Counted from the first letter of the stretch, positions 1-7,099 are shown. The stretch: DNA of 11,949 nt from Azophilus sp964348115 (GCA_964348115.1 CAYGBY010000114.1:1-11949); one strand, 5' to 3'. Notes: generated by a model not told the origin, from the sequence alone. Numbers and translations: made by a program.

Positions 1-53
1 GGCCCTCCCGAAGGGCGCCCCGCGGCGCGCGGACTGCGGAATCCCCGCCGCGC
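1..53 (+). repeat. Truncated fragment of the GGAACC MITE family
   Basis: This edge segment matches an internal part of the element at 9547-9804 in the same orientation (about 9661-9717), and the reverse complement of 7440-7490 more closely. Shared landmarks are a CCCTCCCGAAGGGCG-type hairpin, CCGCGGCGC and CCCCGCCGCGC. Similarity stops at about base 53, after which a coding sequence continues. No terminal inverted repeat lies at this junction, so this is a broken copy fused to a broken gene rather than a clean insertion. The left part of the element is outside the window. Confidence 0.7.
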
Positions 54-480
54 CGATTCGAAAAGCATGGCATCAGCTCCCAAGCGCATCATCTCAGCGC
101 CTTGAGTGAGCCGGAACGGCGCTACAGCGAAACACGCAAGCCCTTAGGCGTACGCCGTCTGAGCTGTCAGGCCATCCTGTTGGGCGAGGTGGTCATCGAT
201 GTGCCGCCGGAAAGCCAAGTGCATCGCCAAGTGGTGCGCAAGGCGGCGGAGGTTCGCGACATCCGGCTGGATCCTGTGGTGCGTCTTTGCTATGTGGAGG
301 TGGACGAGCCGGACCTGGATCATCCCTGCGGTGATCTTGAGCGTCTGATGACCGTCTTGGCGAAACAGCGGCAAGTTGACCAAGCTGGCATCGCCGCGCC
401 GCTGCCGCCGCGCCTGCAGAAACTGCTGCGGCAAGGGCAGTGGCGCGTGACGGCGGCGGTGCGGGCGGCCCGCGCCGCCC

Positions 481-595
481 CCGCAGCGCCCATGCCGCCA
501 ACAACGCTGACGACACCGTGACGCAGGTGGTCGAGACGCTGGGCAGCCTCCACGCAGCACCCAATGCAGCCAACAACGCTGACGACGCCTGACGG
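481..595 (+). repeat. Imperfect direct repeat at the frameshift of the pseudogene
   Basis: An 18-bp exact repeat, GCCAACAACGCTGACGAC, occurs at 497-514 and 569-586. It sits inside a longer imperfect match (about 481-523 and 552-595) that includes CGCAGC upstream and a TGACG downstream. The copies are 72 bp apart. The stretch is alanine/proline-rich in translation, lies exactly between the two pseudogene frames, and contains both frame-breaking stops, so the duplication probably contributed to inactivation. Confidence 0.75.
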
Positions 596-1078
596 AAGGC
601 CCAAGTGGTGGCGCTGTGGCCGGGCTTGCAGGAGCGGCTCTACGGCGTGGCTCTGGATATCGGCTCCACCACCCTGTCCGCACTTTTGTGTGATCTCGCC
701 AGCGGCGAAGTGCTGGCGGTGGCCGGGCGCATGAACCCGCAGATCCGCTTTGGCGAGGATCTGATGAGCCGCGTATCCTGGGTGATGATGCATCCAGGCG
801 GGGAAGGGCAACTGACCGCCGCCGTGCGCGGGGTGGTCAACGCGCTCATGGGCGAGTTGGCTGAACAGGCGGGCATCGACGCCCATGAGGTGCTGGCCGT
901 CACCATCGCCGCCAACCCCATCATGCACCATCTGTTTTTCGGCCTGAGCCCGGTGGAGCTTGGCGGCGCCCCTTTCGCCCTGGCTTTGGACAGCGCATTG
1001 GAAGTGTCGGCGGCGGAGCTGGGCTTGGCGGTCAATCCCGGCGCCGGCGTCTATGCGCTGCCCTGCGTCGCTGGCCAC

Positions 1079-1184
1079 GTGGGGGCGGACGCCGCCGGCG
1101 TGCTGTTGGCGGCAGGCTTCATCCTCATGCGTCCATCCTCCTTGGTTGATGTGGGGGCGGACGCCGCCGGCGTACTGTTGGCGG
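1079..1184 (+). repeat. Partial in-frame tandem duplication in the ASKHA domain
   Basis: A 34-bp segment beginning GTGGGGGCGGACGCC is repeated with one mismatch at 1079-1112 and 1151-1184. The 72-bp offset keeps frame and adds 24 residues, so the protein reads VGADAAGVLLA twice. Relatives, as I recall them, have this motif once before VVDVGTN, so the segment between the copies (AGFILMRPSSLVD) appears to be extra sequence. It fits decay of a gene no longer under selection. Confidence 0.8.
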
Positions 1185-1668
1185 AGGCCCTCTACAAGGG
1201 CAGCGCATTGAGCTTGGTGGTGGATGTCGGCACCAATGCGGAAATTCTGCTGGGCAATCAAGACCGTTTGCTGGCCGCCTCCAGCCCCACAGGCCCGGCC
1301 TTTGAAGGCGCCCAGATCAGTTGCGGCCAACGGGCGGCGCCGGGCGCCATCGAACGGGTGCGCATAGATCCGAAAACGCTGGAGCCGAAGTTCAAGGTGA
1401 TCAGCTGCGATCTGTGGTCGGACGCCTCCGGGTTCGCGGAGGCCGTGGCCGCCACCGGCATCACGGGCATATGCGGGTCCGGCATCATCGAAGTGCTCGC
1501 GGAACTCTATCTGGCCGGCGTGATCGACGCGGATGGCGTCATCGATGCCGGACTCAAGGCCCGCTTCCCGCGCATTCGGCAACAGGGCCGCACCTGCGCC
1601 TATCTTCTGCATCCAGGCGGCGGGGGCGCCCCGGACTTGGAGATCACCCAAGGCGACGCGCGCCAAGT

Positions 1669-1731
1669 GGCCATTCGTTTGGGGCCTGCTGCCTCATGGC
1701 GCCCCATCGTCGCGATGCCTACAAATGTTAG
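1669..1731 (+). repeat. Possible degenerate remnant of the GGAACC MITE family
   Basis: After homology of the pseudogene ends, the sequence GTTTGGGGCCTGCTGCCTCA and a following GCCCCATCG...GATGCC resemble, in order and spacing, the interior of the adjacent element (around 1804-1850: TGTGTGGGGCCTCCTGCCAC, then GCCGCGCC...CATCAC). The match is imperfect and judged only by eye. If real, an older copy truncated the gene and the element at 1732 inserted beside it. The segment ends in TTAG, a plausible target site for that insertion. Confidence 0.35.
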
Positions 1732-1893
1732 GGAACCTCTGAACAAGTCGTGTGCCCCCTTCGAGAGGGCTTAAAGCGCGCACATGCGGTGTTGCGGCTC
1801 AATGTGTGGGGCCTCCTGCCACACAGCTTTGCCGCGCCTTGCCATCACGCTCTTTTGACTCCTCCGAGCTTCCGGGACTTGCCCGGAGGTTCC
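1732..1893 (+). mobile_element. Short (162 bp) member of the GGAACC MITE family
   Basis: The left end reads GGAACCTCTGAACAAGTC, identical to that of the element at 9547, and the right end reads GACTTGCCCGGAGGTTCC, an imperfect inverted copy. The interior from about 1770 (TTAAAGCGCGC, TGTTGCGGC, TGTGTGGGGCC, CGCGCCTTGCCATCACGC, CTTCCGGGACTTG) matches the right half of the copy at 7347-7601 in the same orientation. About 90 bp of the other half is missing, so it is an internal deletion derivative. It is flanked by TTAG on the left and TTGG on the right, a weak YTAR-like target. No coding capacity. Confidence 0.8.
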
Positions 1894-1948
1894 TTGGACC
1901 CCTGTTCTCAAAAACGGATCTATGGGAGGGTTGGGAAAGGGGCGTTGT

Positions 1949-1976
1949 TTGCCTGACTTGGTGACTGTGCGAAAAT
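1949..1976 (+). promoter_or_regulatory. Weak candidate promoter for the MFS gene
   Basis: TTGCCT at 1949-1954 and GAAAAT at 1971-1976 are separated by 16 bp, each matching about four of six sigma-70 consensus bases. It lies 33 bp before the TTG start, in the short space between the MITE and the gene. Two such matches in GC-rich DNA can occur by chance. Confidence 0.25.
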
Positions 1977-1997
1977 CATCTCCCGTCGAGGGGTGGC

Positions 1998-2005
1998 AGG
2001 AGGGG
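1998..2005 (+). promoter_or_regulatory. Ribosome binding site fixing a TTG start
   Basis: AGGAGGGG lies five bases (counted from AGGAGG) before TTG at 2009. The more upstream in-frame ATG at 1922 has no comparable site and would add 29 non-hydrophobic residues unlike family N-termini. This site therefore argues for TTG 2009 as the start of the transporter. Confidence 0.75.
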
Positions 2006-2008
2006 CTT

Positions 2009-3412
2009 TTGAAGCCGGCGGAAAAAGCGATTCCAAGGTCCCGGCTGGTGCTGTTCGCCTTGCCGGAATATGCGGTGTATCTGGGCAGCATCCCGGTGGG
2101 GCTGTATCTGCCCTTGGTTTACTCCAAGGATCTGGGCCTGGATTTGGCTGACGTCGGCCTCATCCTGATGCTGGCGCGCATCTCCGATGTGGTCACTGAC
2201 CCGCTGATCGGCTACCTGAGCGACCGCACCCGGGGCCGCTTCGGGCGCCGCAAGCCCTGGATGGCGGCGGGCATGCTGCTGATGATGGTCTCCGCCTTCA
2301 TGCTGTTCAACCCAATTTGGGGCGTCTCCAACGCCTACCTGCTGGTTTGGGCGGTGGGGTTGTGGCTTGGTTGGACGCTGATCAACATTCCCTACTACGC
2401 TTGGGGGGCGGAGCTTTCCGACAGCTACCACGAACGCACCCGCATCACCGGTTGGCGGCAGGCCTTCGCATTCCTCGGCAACGTCAGCGTACTGGCCGTG
2501 CCGGTGGTGGCCGGGCAGCTTACCGGCTACGGCGCCCTGCCCAAGGAGGGGCTGACCATCATCGGCTTCATGACCCTGGTGGCCCTGCCGGTGATGATCA
2601 CCGCCACCTTGGCCTGGGTGCCGGAGCGTCAGGGCTACAAGCCGGTGGCCTCGCCGCTGTTCAGGAACCTTGGCCTGATGGCCCGCAACGGCTCTTTCCT
2701 GCTGCTGTTCTTCGGCTTTTTGCTCAAAACCTTAGGCACTGGCTGGGGTTCCGCCACCTTCATGCTGTTCGCCACCTACGCCGTGGGGGCGGAGGCGCAG
2801 ACCCAGGCAATACTGTTGGGCTACTTTGGGGCCAACGTGCTGTCCTTGCCGTTGTGGATTGCAGTGGCGCAACGCATCGGCAAAAGGCAGACCTGGATAG
2901 CCGGCGGTGTGCTGTTTGTGTTCGTTACGCCCCTGTTCCTGCTGCTGGAGCATGGCGACCTTGGCTTGTTCTTCCTGCTGCTTGCGTTGTACGGCGTCGC
3001 AGGGGGCAATTTCAACGCCATCTCCATGTCCATGAAGGCCGATGTGATCGAGATCGCCTCCCACCGCACCGGGGAGAACATTGCCGGCTCCTACATCGCC
3101 GTGTGGTCCCTTGGGCAGAAACTCATGCAGGCCCTGGCCTTAGGCATGGCGCTGCCCTTGCTGGACCTCCTGGGCTTCTCCGCCAGCGGCGGCAACAGCG
3201 CCGCGGTCATCGACATGCTTTCCTATGTCTACGTGCTGCCGCCTTGGTTGTGCTACGCGCTGGCCGTGGCGGTGATCTGGCGCTATCCCATTTCCGCCGC
3301 CCGTCTGACCCGGCTGAGGCAAGCATTCGACCGCCGCGTCGCCCGCCGGGAAGCCTTGTCGCAGCCGGCGCTGGCCGCCAGCCCCCCACATGGTCGCCGA
3401 CGCCGAATTTAG
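2009..3412 (+). CDS. MFS transporter, GPH (MelB-like) cation symporter family
   Basis: A 467-residue inner-membrane carrier with about twelve hydrophobic helices, the normal length for the glycoside-pentoside-hexuronide:cation symporter family. Residues 57-84 hold RISDVVTDP followed by GYLSDRTRGRFGRRKPW. D60 and D64 occupy the positions of the paired helix-II aspartates that bind the coupling cation in MelB, and the basic loop is the family signature. Residues 124-150 (LINIPYYAWGAELSD then RTRITGWRQ) are the second hallmark. The hydrophilic, arginine-rich C-terminus ends HGRRRRI. The start is TTG at 2009 with AGGAGGGG in front; ATG at 1922 is a less likely alternative. The substrate cannot be read from sequence, and this family in proteobacteria is not limited to sugars. 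It stands alone between a MITE and the restriction-modification locus. Confidence 0.9.
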   Translation: MKPAEKAIPRSRLVLFALPEYAVYLGSIPVGLYLPLVYSKDLGLDLADVGLILMLARISDVVTDPLIGYLSDRTRGRFGRRKPWMAAGMLLMMVSAFMLFNPIWGVSNAYLLVWAVGLWLGWTLINIPYYAWGAELSDSYHERTRITGWRQAFAFLGNVSVLAVPVVAGQLTGYGALPKEGLTIIGFMTLVALPVMITATLAWVPERQGYKPVASPLFRNLGLMARNGSFLLLFFGFLLKTLGTGWGSATFMLFATYAVGAEAQTQAILLGYFGANVLSLPLWIAVAQRIGKRQTWIAGGVLFVFVTPLFLLLEHGDLGLFFLLLALYGVAGGNFNAISMSMKADVIEIASHRTGENIAGSYIAVWSLGQKLMQALALGMALPLLDLLGFSASGGNSAAVIDMLSYVYVLPPWLCYALAVAVIWRYPISAARLTRLRQAFDRRVARREALSQPALAASPPHGRRRRI

Positions 3413-3610
3413 CTGCGCAATCGCGAAGCCGGACGGCGGCTCAGGTTAAAATACGAACAAGTCGCGGGCCGGAAACGCAAGCCTTTGCGGCCTGATGAGA
3501 AGCGGCTGCGCACCCTGCGCCAGGAGCTTATGCAGGCGCCCATGGAGCAGAGGGTCGCCAGGGCGCTGGCTGAGGGCTTTTGTGGGGGTTCCCAGCGAAA
3601 TTGGCTGAAG
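3413..3610 (+). other. Unidentified coding-like stretch after the MFS stop
   Basis: Directly after the transporter stop codon (TAG 3410-3412) the same frame stays open to 3706. The first two thirds reads like real protein: charged, LRNREAGRRLRLKYEQVAG, then RPDEKRLRTLRQELMQAP and MEQRVARALAEGFC. An internal ATG at 3485 has no evident ribosome site. After about 3610 the composition becomes AT-richer and the translation loses character. It may be the tail of a gene cut by arrival of the restriction-modification locus, an in-frame extension of the transporter separated by a stop mutation, or chance. I recognise no family. Confidence 0.35.
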
Positions 3611-3702
3611 ACATTTGTATGCACAACCAGTATTCGACTAAAGTGCGTGATAATGATACGGCGCAGACTCATCCACAGCGCACTTGTCGAGGGTGTTCCG
3701 GC

Positions 3703-4704
3703 ATGATTAGGGAAGCGACTCGGATCATCGAACCGATCCCCGCGAACCTCGCACAACTTGTCGACCAGCTTGTGGGCGGCGGAGCTGGGCGCCACAGTGT
3801 CGTTTCGCTGTTCAGCGGATGCGGCGGCATGGACTTGGGCTTTGTCGGCGGTTTTTCTTTTGGCGGGAAGTTCTACGACCGCCTGCCGTTCGAAATCATC
3901 TGGGCGAACGACATGGACCGGCTGGCATGCGATACCTACGCAGCAAACCTTGGCGACGATCATCTGCATCGCGGCAGCATCGTCGACGTGATCGACACGC
4001 TGCCGGAGTCGGCGGACTTGGTCATCGGCGGCTTTCCCTGTCAGGACGTGTCCATCAACGGCCAACGTAGCGTCGCGGATGGCAAGCGCACCATCCTGTA
4101 CAAAGAAATGGTCGAAGTGATCCGGCGCACGAATCCCAAGGCGTTCGTCGCGGAGAACGTCAAGGGCCTGCTCATGTCGCATGGCAAGCCCCTTTTCGAC
4201 CGGATGCTTGCCGACTTCGCGCTGCCGGGCTATACGGTTTCATACCGTCTCTATCTCGCCGCCGACTACGGTGTGCCCCAGATGCGCGAGCGCATCTTCA
4301 TCGTCGGCCTGAAAGGCGACGAACCGTTCGTCCATCCCGAAGCAGTGGACACGCAAGTGACCGCGCAGGAAGCCTTGGAGGACTTGGAGTGCGCCGACGA
4401 GAACAAGGAGTGGTCACACATATGGAGCAAGGCGCAGCGCAGCCCGGAGCAAGGCAACCGTCGCCTGAAGGCCGACAAGCCCGCGACCACGATTCGCGCC
4501 GAGCACCACGGCAACGTTCAATGGCACTACAAACTGGCGCGACGCATCTCGCTGCGCGAAGCGGCTCGGCTCCAATCCTTTCCCGACAACTTCGACTTCG
4601 TGTGCGCTATGCGCGCTACGGAGCGGCAGATTGGCAACGCGGTTCCGCCGGTGCTGGCGTGGCGCATAGCCAAGGCCATCCGAGATCACATTGACCCTGA
4701 CTGA
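3703..4704 (+). CDS. DNA (cytosine-5)-methyltransferase of a type II restriction-modification system
   Basis: Transfers a methyl group from S-adenosylmethionine to C5 of cytosine in its recognition site, protecting host DNA from the partner endonuclease. Conserved C5-methylase motifs are in order: I FSGCGGMDLGF (37-47), IV GFPCQDVS (110-117, nucleophile C113), VI ENV (151-153), VIII QMRERIFIVG (193-202), IX around RRISLREAARLQSFPD (280-295) and X RQIGNAVPP (308-316). The target-recognition segment between VIII and IX is short (about 75 residues). With 333 residues it is a compact but complete enzyme. I chose ATG 3703 because GAGGG precedes it by about ten bases and the region before it is AT-richer. 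ATG 3619 or GTG 3580 would add 28 or 41 poorly folded residues. The endonuclease gene overlaps its 3' end. Recognition sequence unknown. Confidence 0.93.
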   Translation: MIREATRIIEPIPANLAQLVDQLVGGGAGRHSVVSLFSGCGGMDLGFVGGFSFGGKFYDRLPFEIIWANDMDRLACDTYAANLGDDHLHRGSIVDVIDTLPESADLVIGGFPCQDVSINGQRSVADGKRTILYKEMVEVIRRTNPKAFVAENVKGLLMSHGKPLFDRMLADFALPGYTVSYRLYLAADYGVPQMRERIFIVGLKGDEPFVHPEAVDTQVTAQEALEDLECADENKEWSHIWSKAQRSPEQGNRRLKADKPATTIRAEHHGNVQWHYKLARRISLREAARLQSFPDNFDFVCAMRATERQIGNAVPPVLAWRIAKAIRDHIDPD

Positions 4705-5683
4705 GTTTGAAGCGCTCCTAGATCGCGCAGCGCAGTTCCTGACGGCCAATCTCCGTGCGAGTACGCTCCTTCACGGCCCAGAGCAGTTCGAGCAGGGCGT
4801 ACTCGCCGCGTTGCAGAACGTAGCTGCCGATCTGGACGTAGCGGTGGAACCGACCTTTCACCGCCACGCTTTCCCCGACATCCGCGTCAATGGCTTCGGC
4901 GTGGAGGTCAAATACAGCAAACGCGACACATGGAACGCGGTGGGCAACAGCGTGTTCGAGTCCATGCGCGATCCCGCCGTGACTGCGGTCTATGTTATGT
5001 TCGGCAAGGTCGGCGGCGAGCCGTCCGCACGATGGCGCCGCTACGAGGACTGCGTTATGCATGTCCGTGTGTCGAATGCGCCGCGCTTCGTGGTCGCTAT
5101 GGACAGCGACGATCCGCCGCTGTTCGAGCGGTTCGAAATCAGCTATGAGGACTTCGCCAAACTGGACGAGGCCGGCAAGATGGCGCATATCCGCGACTAC
5201 TGGCGCAAGCGTCTGCCGCCCGGCGAACGCACATGGTGGCTTGAGCCGTCCCATACGCTGCCGATCAACGTCCGGCTCTATATGCACCTACCGCAAGCCG
5301 AGAAGCGCGTGTACCGTGCCGAGGCCGCGCTGCTTTGCCCGCAGATATGCAAGGGTCCGCGGGCGCGGGGCAAATATGAGGACGCGGCAATCTACCTGCT
5401 GACGTACCATGGCGTGCTTTGCCCGCAGGCGCGCGACCTGTTCAGCGCGGGGAGCGTAGCGTTGCGGACGGACGACACGCGGGGCGGAAACTACCTGCTG
5501 CGCGCCTTGCAGGACATCGAGCACCTCATGACGGATGCAGCGCAACGCTTGGATGACGCGTTGTTCGTGGAGTATTGGGGCCGTAGTTGCGAACCAGACG
5601 AGCGGATTGAACAATGGCTAGTACTGGCGGACCATTACGCTCGGGGTACTGGCTGGAGGCCGTCTGCTACGCTGTTCGGCTAA
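4691..5683 (+). CDS. Type II restriction endonuclease, PD-(D/E)xK fold
   Basis: Probable partner nuclease that cuts DNA lacking the methylation made by the preceding gene. The 330-residue product carries a clear PD-(D/E)xK active site: P62-D63 (FPDIRVNG), eight residues, then E72-V-K74 (GVEVKYSK). Asp63, Glu72 and Lys74 would bind metal and catalyse phosphodiester cleavage. The following WNAVGNSVFESMRDP helix and the VYVMFGKVGG and YEDCVMHVRVSN stretches are typical of a MutH-like/type II core with a flanking specificity region, as I recall from other methylase-linked endonucleases. The start is TTG at 4691, overlapping the methyltransferase by 14 bp, which suggests translational coupling and methylase-first expression. 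No controller gene is seen. Function is inferred from the motif plus position; I cannot assign a site or name. Confidence 0.85.
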   Translation: MTLTEFEALLDRAAQFLTANLRASTLLHGPEQFEQGVLAALQNVAADLDVAVEPTFHRHAFPDIRVNGFGVEVKYSKRDTWNAVGNSVFESMRDPAVTAVYVMFGKVGGEPSARWRRYEDCVMHVRVSNAPRFVVAMDSDDPPLFERFEISYEDFAKLDEAGKMAHIRDYWRKRLPPGERTWWLEPSHTLPINVRLYMHLPQAEKRVYRAEAALLCPQICKGPRARGKYEDAAIYLLTYHGVLCPQARDLFSAGSVALRTDDTRGGNYLLRALQDIEHLMTDAAQRLDDALFVEYWGRSCEPDERIEQWLVLADHYARGTGWRPSATLFG

Positions 5684-5712
5684 TTTTGCGGGCTGAAGGG
5701 TGCCTTACTACC

Positions 5713-5945
5713 TGCGAGGGGTGTTCCCCTCGCGCACCCCGGCTGAGGGCTCCGCCTGCGAGGGGTGTTCCCCTCGCGCACCCCGGCTGAGGGCTCCGCC
5801 TGCGAGGGGNNNNNNNNNNNNNNNNNNNNNNNNNNNNNNNNNNNNNNNNNNNNNNNNNNNNNNNNNNNNNNNNNNNNNNNNNNNNNNNNNNNNNNNNNNN
5901 NNNNNNNNNTGTTCCCCTCGCGCACCCTAGATGAAGGCTCTCACA
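5713..5945. repeat. 44-bp tandem hairpin repeats
   Basis: Two identical 44-bp units (5713-5756 and 5757-5800) and the start of a third (5801-5809) precede the assembly gap. A diverged final unit follows it (5910-5945), and 5691-5712 looks like a diverged first unit. Each unit holds an 8-bp stem, GCGAGGGG-TGTT-CCCCTCGC (5714-5733 in the first), then ACCCCGGCTGAGGGCTCCGC-like sequence. The array lies between the convergent endonuclease and desaturase genes, where its hairpins could help transcripts end from both sides, though no T-tract follows. The unit is not a multiple of three, so it is not coding. Confidence 0.85.
5810..5909. other. Assembly gap (100 N)
   Basis: Exactly 100 Ns, the conventional length for a scaffold gap of unknown size. 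It falls inside the tandem array, so copy number is not determined. Base 5809 is the last base of a hairpin 5' arm and 5910 is the first base of the expected loop. Confidence 0.98.
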
Positions 5946-5980
5946 TCCTTGCTGCGGCGTTGGGTGGAAGGTGGCGGCAG

Positions 5981-6892
5981 TCAGGCCGTGGCTTTGCGCA
6001 GCACGTGCAGGTAGCCGTTGCTGAATGAGGCGTCCCATTCGTCGGTGTTGCCAAAGAACCCCCTGCGCTTCAGCAGTTGGTGCAGCCGACGCAGGCGGTA
6101 GCAGGGTACGCTGGGCTGCAGGTGGTGCTCGAGGTGGTAGTTGACGAAATTCGGGCCGATGAACAGCCTTTCCCACCAGGAAACCAAGGTGGTGGCGGTG
6201 TTGCGCCTTGGATCTGCGCTCAGTCGGTCTTTGGCGACGCCATGTTCGCTCATGAAACGCAGCCGTGTGACCACCTGATAGACAATAAGATAGGCCACCC
6301 ACCAGAGCGCATAGGCCCAGGGGATGCCGGCCAGGGCCAGCAGGCCGAGCATCAGGCTGTGGGAAGCCAAGAAGGGCGCATTGCGGCGCACCCGGAAGGA
6401 GGCGAGCTGACGGCGTAGATCCTTGAAGCCGGTTTGGCCGGTAAGGTCCCGCGTCAGCTTGCGGCGAATGCTCTGCGCGGAGGCTGGGTAGGCGTTCGCC
6501 AGGGCCAGGTCCGGATCTTGCTTGGTGCCGGCGTGGCGATGGTGTTGCAGGTGATAGGCCCGGTAGCGCGCCAGCGAAGTGTTCATCAGCCCGCCATACA
6601 CCCAGGCGCCCAACAGGTCGTTCAGCCGCTTGGTTCTGAACAGCACGTGATGGGCGCATTCGTGGTACAGCACCCCAAGCCCCATTTGCCGGCCGCCCAG
6701 CAGCAGCACAGCCAGCACCAAGGTCAGCGGGTTCAGCCATATGGCCGGCAGGGCGAAGGCGGCGGTGATGAGCCCAAGGTTGACCGCCGTCATCCAAGCC
6801 GCCCGGAGGTCTGAGCGCGCCAGCAAGGGACGCATCTGGGCGGGGCTGAGATAGTCCGCAAGGCGTGGGGAACTGACAGTGGCCGTTTGCAT
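5981..6892 (-). CDS. Membrane fatty acid desaturase family protein
   Basis: A 303-residue di-iron desaturase or hydroxylase of the inner membrane, introducing a double bond (or hydroxyl) into an acyl chain using oxygen and reduced electron carrier. The three histidine boxes are intact: HECAHH (77-82), HLQHHRH (114-120) and HLEHH (253-257). Hydrophobic spans flank them (about 34-67, and 176-206), leaving the boxes on the cytoplasmic side as in the family. The spacing is that of the FA_desaturase (Pfam-type) fold without a fused cytochrome b5 or ferredoxin. Regiospecificity cannot be told; carotenoid or sphingolipid-type substrates remain possible. It is a single gene, reading toward the hairpin array. 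The ATG has no Shine-Dalgarno sequence and follows a promoter almost immediately, so it may be translated from a near-leaderless mRNA. Confidence 0.9.
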   Translation of the reverse strand: MQTATVSSPRLADYLSPAQMRPLLARSDLRAAWMTAVNLGLITAAFALPAIWLNPLTLVLAVLLLGGRQMGLGVLYHECAHHVLFRTKRLNDLLGAWVYGGLMNTSLARYRAYHLQHHRHAGTKQDPDLALANAYPASAQSIRRKLTRDLTGQTGFKDLRRQLASFRVRRNAPFLASHSLMLGLLALAGIPWAYALWWVAYLIVYQVVTRLRFMSEHGVAKDRLSADPRRNTATTLVSWWERLFIGPNFVNYHLEHHLQPSVPCYRLRRLHQLLKRRGFFGNTDEWDASFSNGYLHVLRKATA

Positions 6893-6903
6893 GGTGTCGA
6901 AGG

Positions 6904-6932
6904 ATGCTACGCGCTTGCAAGCCTGCCGTCAA
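6904..6932 (-). promoter_or_regulatory. Sigma-70-type promoter of the desaturase gene
   Basis: On the minus strand TTGACG (6927-6932) and TAGCAT (6904-6909) are separated by exactly 17 bp, matching five and four of six consensus bases. The -10 box ends 11 bases before the ATG, so transcription should begin about five bases upstream of the start codon. The spacer contains CTTGCAAG, an 8-bp palindrome that could be part of an operator. Confidence 0.55.
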
Positions 6933-6951
6933 ACCAGGGCGCCGTGCAGCA

Positions 6952-7099
6952 CAGGACCATCCCAAAGTCGTCCACCAACCCTCGGCAAAACCCTCTATAA
7001 GGCTTACAAATATTTTTTGGAGGATTCCGCAGTATTCTGCGGCGTCTAATGACCGTTCAGAACTTTTCTTTCAAGAGCGAACACTTTGGGATGGTCCTG
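6952..7099. mobile_element. 148-bp miniature inverted-repeat element, IS4-like
   Basis: The ends are a perfect 17-bp inverted repeat, CAGGACCATCCCAAAGT at 6952-6968 and its complement at 7083-7099. They are flanked immediately by GCCGTGCAGCA (6941-6951) and GCCTTGCAGCA (7100-7110), an 11-bp direct repeat with one mismatch that looks like a target duplication. The interior is AT-richer than its surroundings and has a hairpin CCGCAG-TATT-CTGCGG at 7027-7042. There is no transposase. An 11-bp duplication and CA-starting ends fit IS4-family behaviour, but that assignment is inference. Confidence 0.75.

Larger units (their letters stand above)
54..1668 (+). pseudogene. Broken RACo-like corrinoid-protein activator (DUF4445, ASKHA fold)
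   Basis: Family members reductively activate corrinoid proteins of methyltransferase systems in an ATP-dependent way, using an N-terminal [2Fe-2S] ferredoxin domain and a C-terminal ASKHA ATPase domain. Visible here are the linker part (HGISS, then SEPERRY, RRLSCQA, VVIDVPPESQVHRQ, VEVDEPDLDHP) in the frame running 54-521 and the ATPase part in another frame from 605. The ATPase part carries LDIGSTT, MNPQIRFGEDLMSRVS, VVDVGTNAEI, GPAFEGAQISCGQRAAPGAIE and GICGSGIIEVLAELYLAGVID. The ferredoxin domain is missing, stops occur at 519-521 and 590-592 around a frame change, and homology ends near DLEITQGDARQV (about 1668), before the usual C-terminal section. It is almost surely not functional. The product class is a confident recognition; the native substrate is unknown. 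Confidence 0.8.

Noticed and set aside
102..521. Separate 139-residue gene
   Set aside because: It is the linker segment of the RACo-like protein; its apparent start at TTG 102 is internal to homology that continues upstream, and its end is caused by the frameshift.
320..1666. Long minus-strand open frame opposite the pseudogene
   Set aside because: It is a GC-rich shadow frame; the plus strand carries clear ASKHA motifs and the minus product shows none.
3580..3702. N-terminal extension of the methyltransferase from GTG 3580 or ATG 3619
   Set aside because: The region is AT-richer, has no good ribosome site and no family similarity; ATG 3703 is better placed. ATG 3619 cannot be fully excluded.
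5711..5940. CRISPR array
   Set aside because: Repeats contain a hairpin and recur regularly, but the sequence between the stems is identical in successive units, the period (44 bp) leaves no room for usual spacers, and no cas gene is present.
5667..6965. 432-residue minus-strand frame over the desaturase
   Set aside because: It runs through the assembly gap and the tandem array, and the histidine boxes lie in the other frame.
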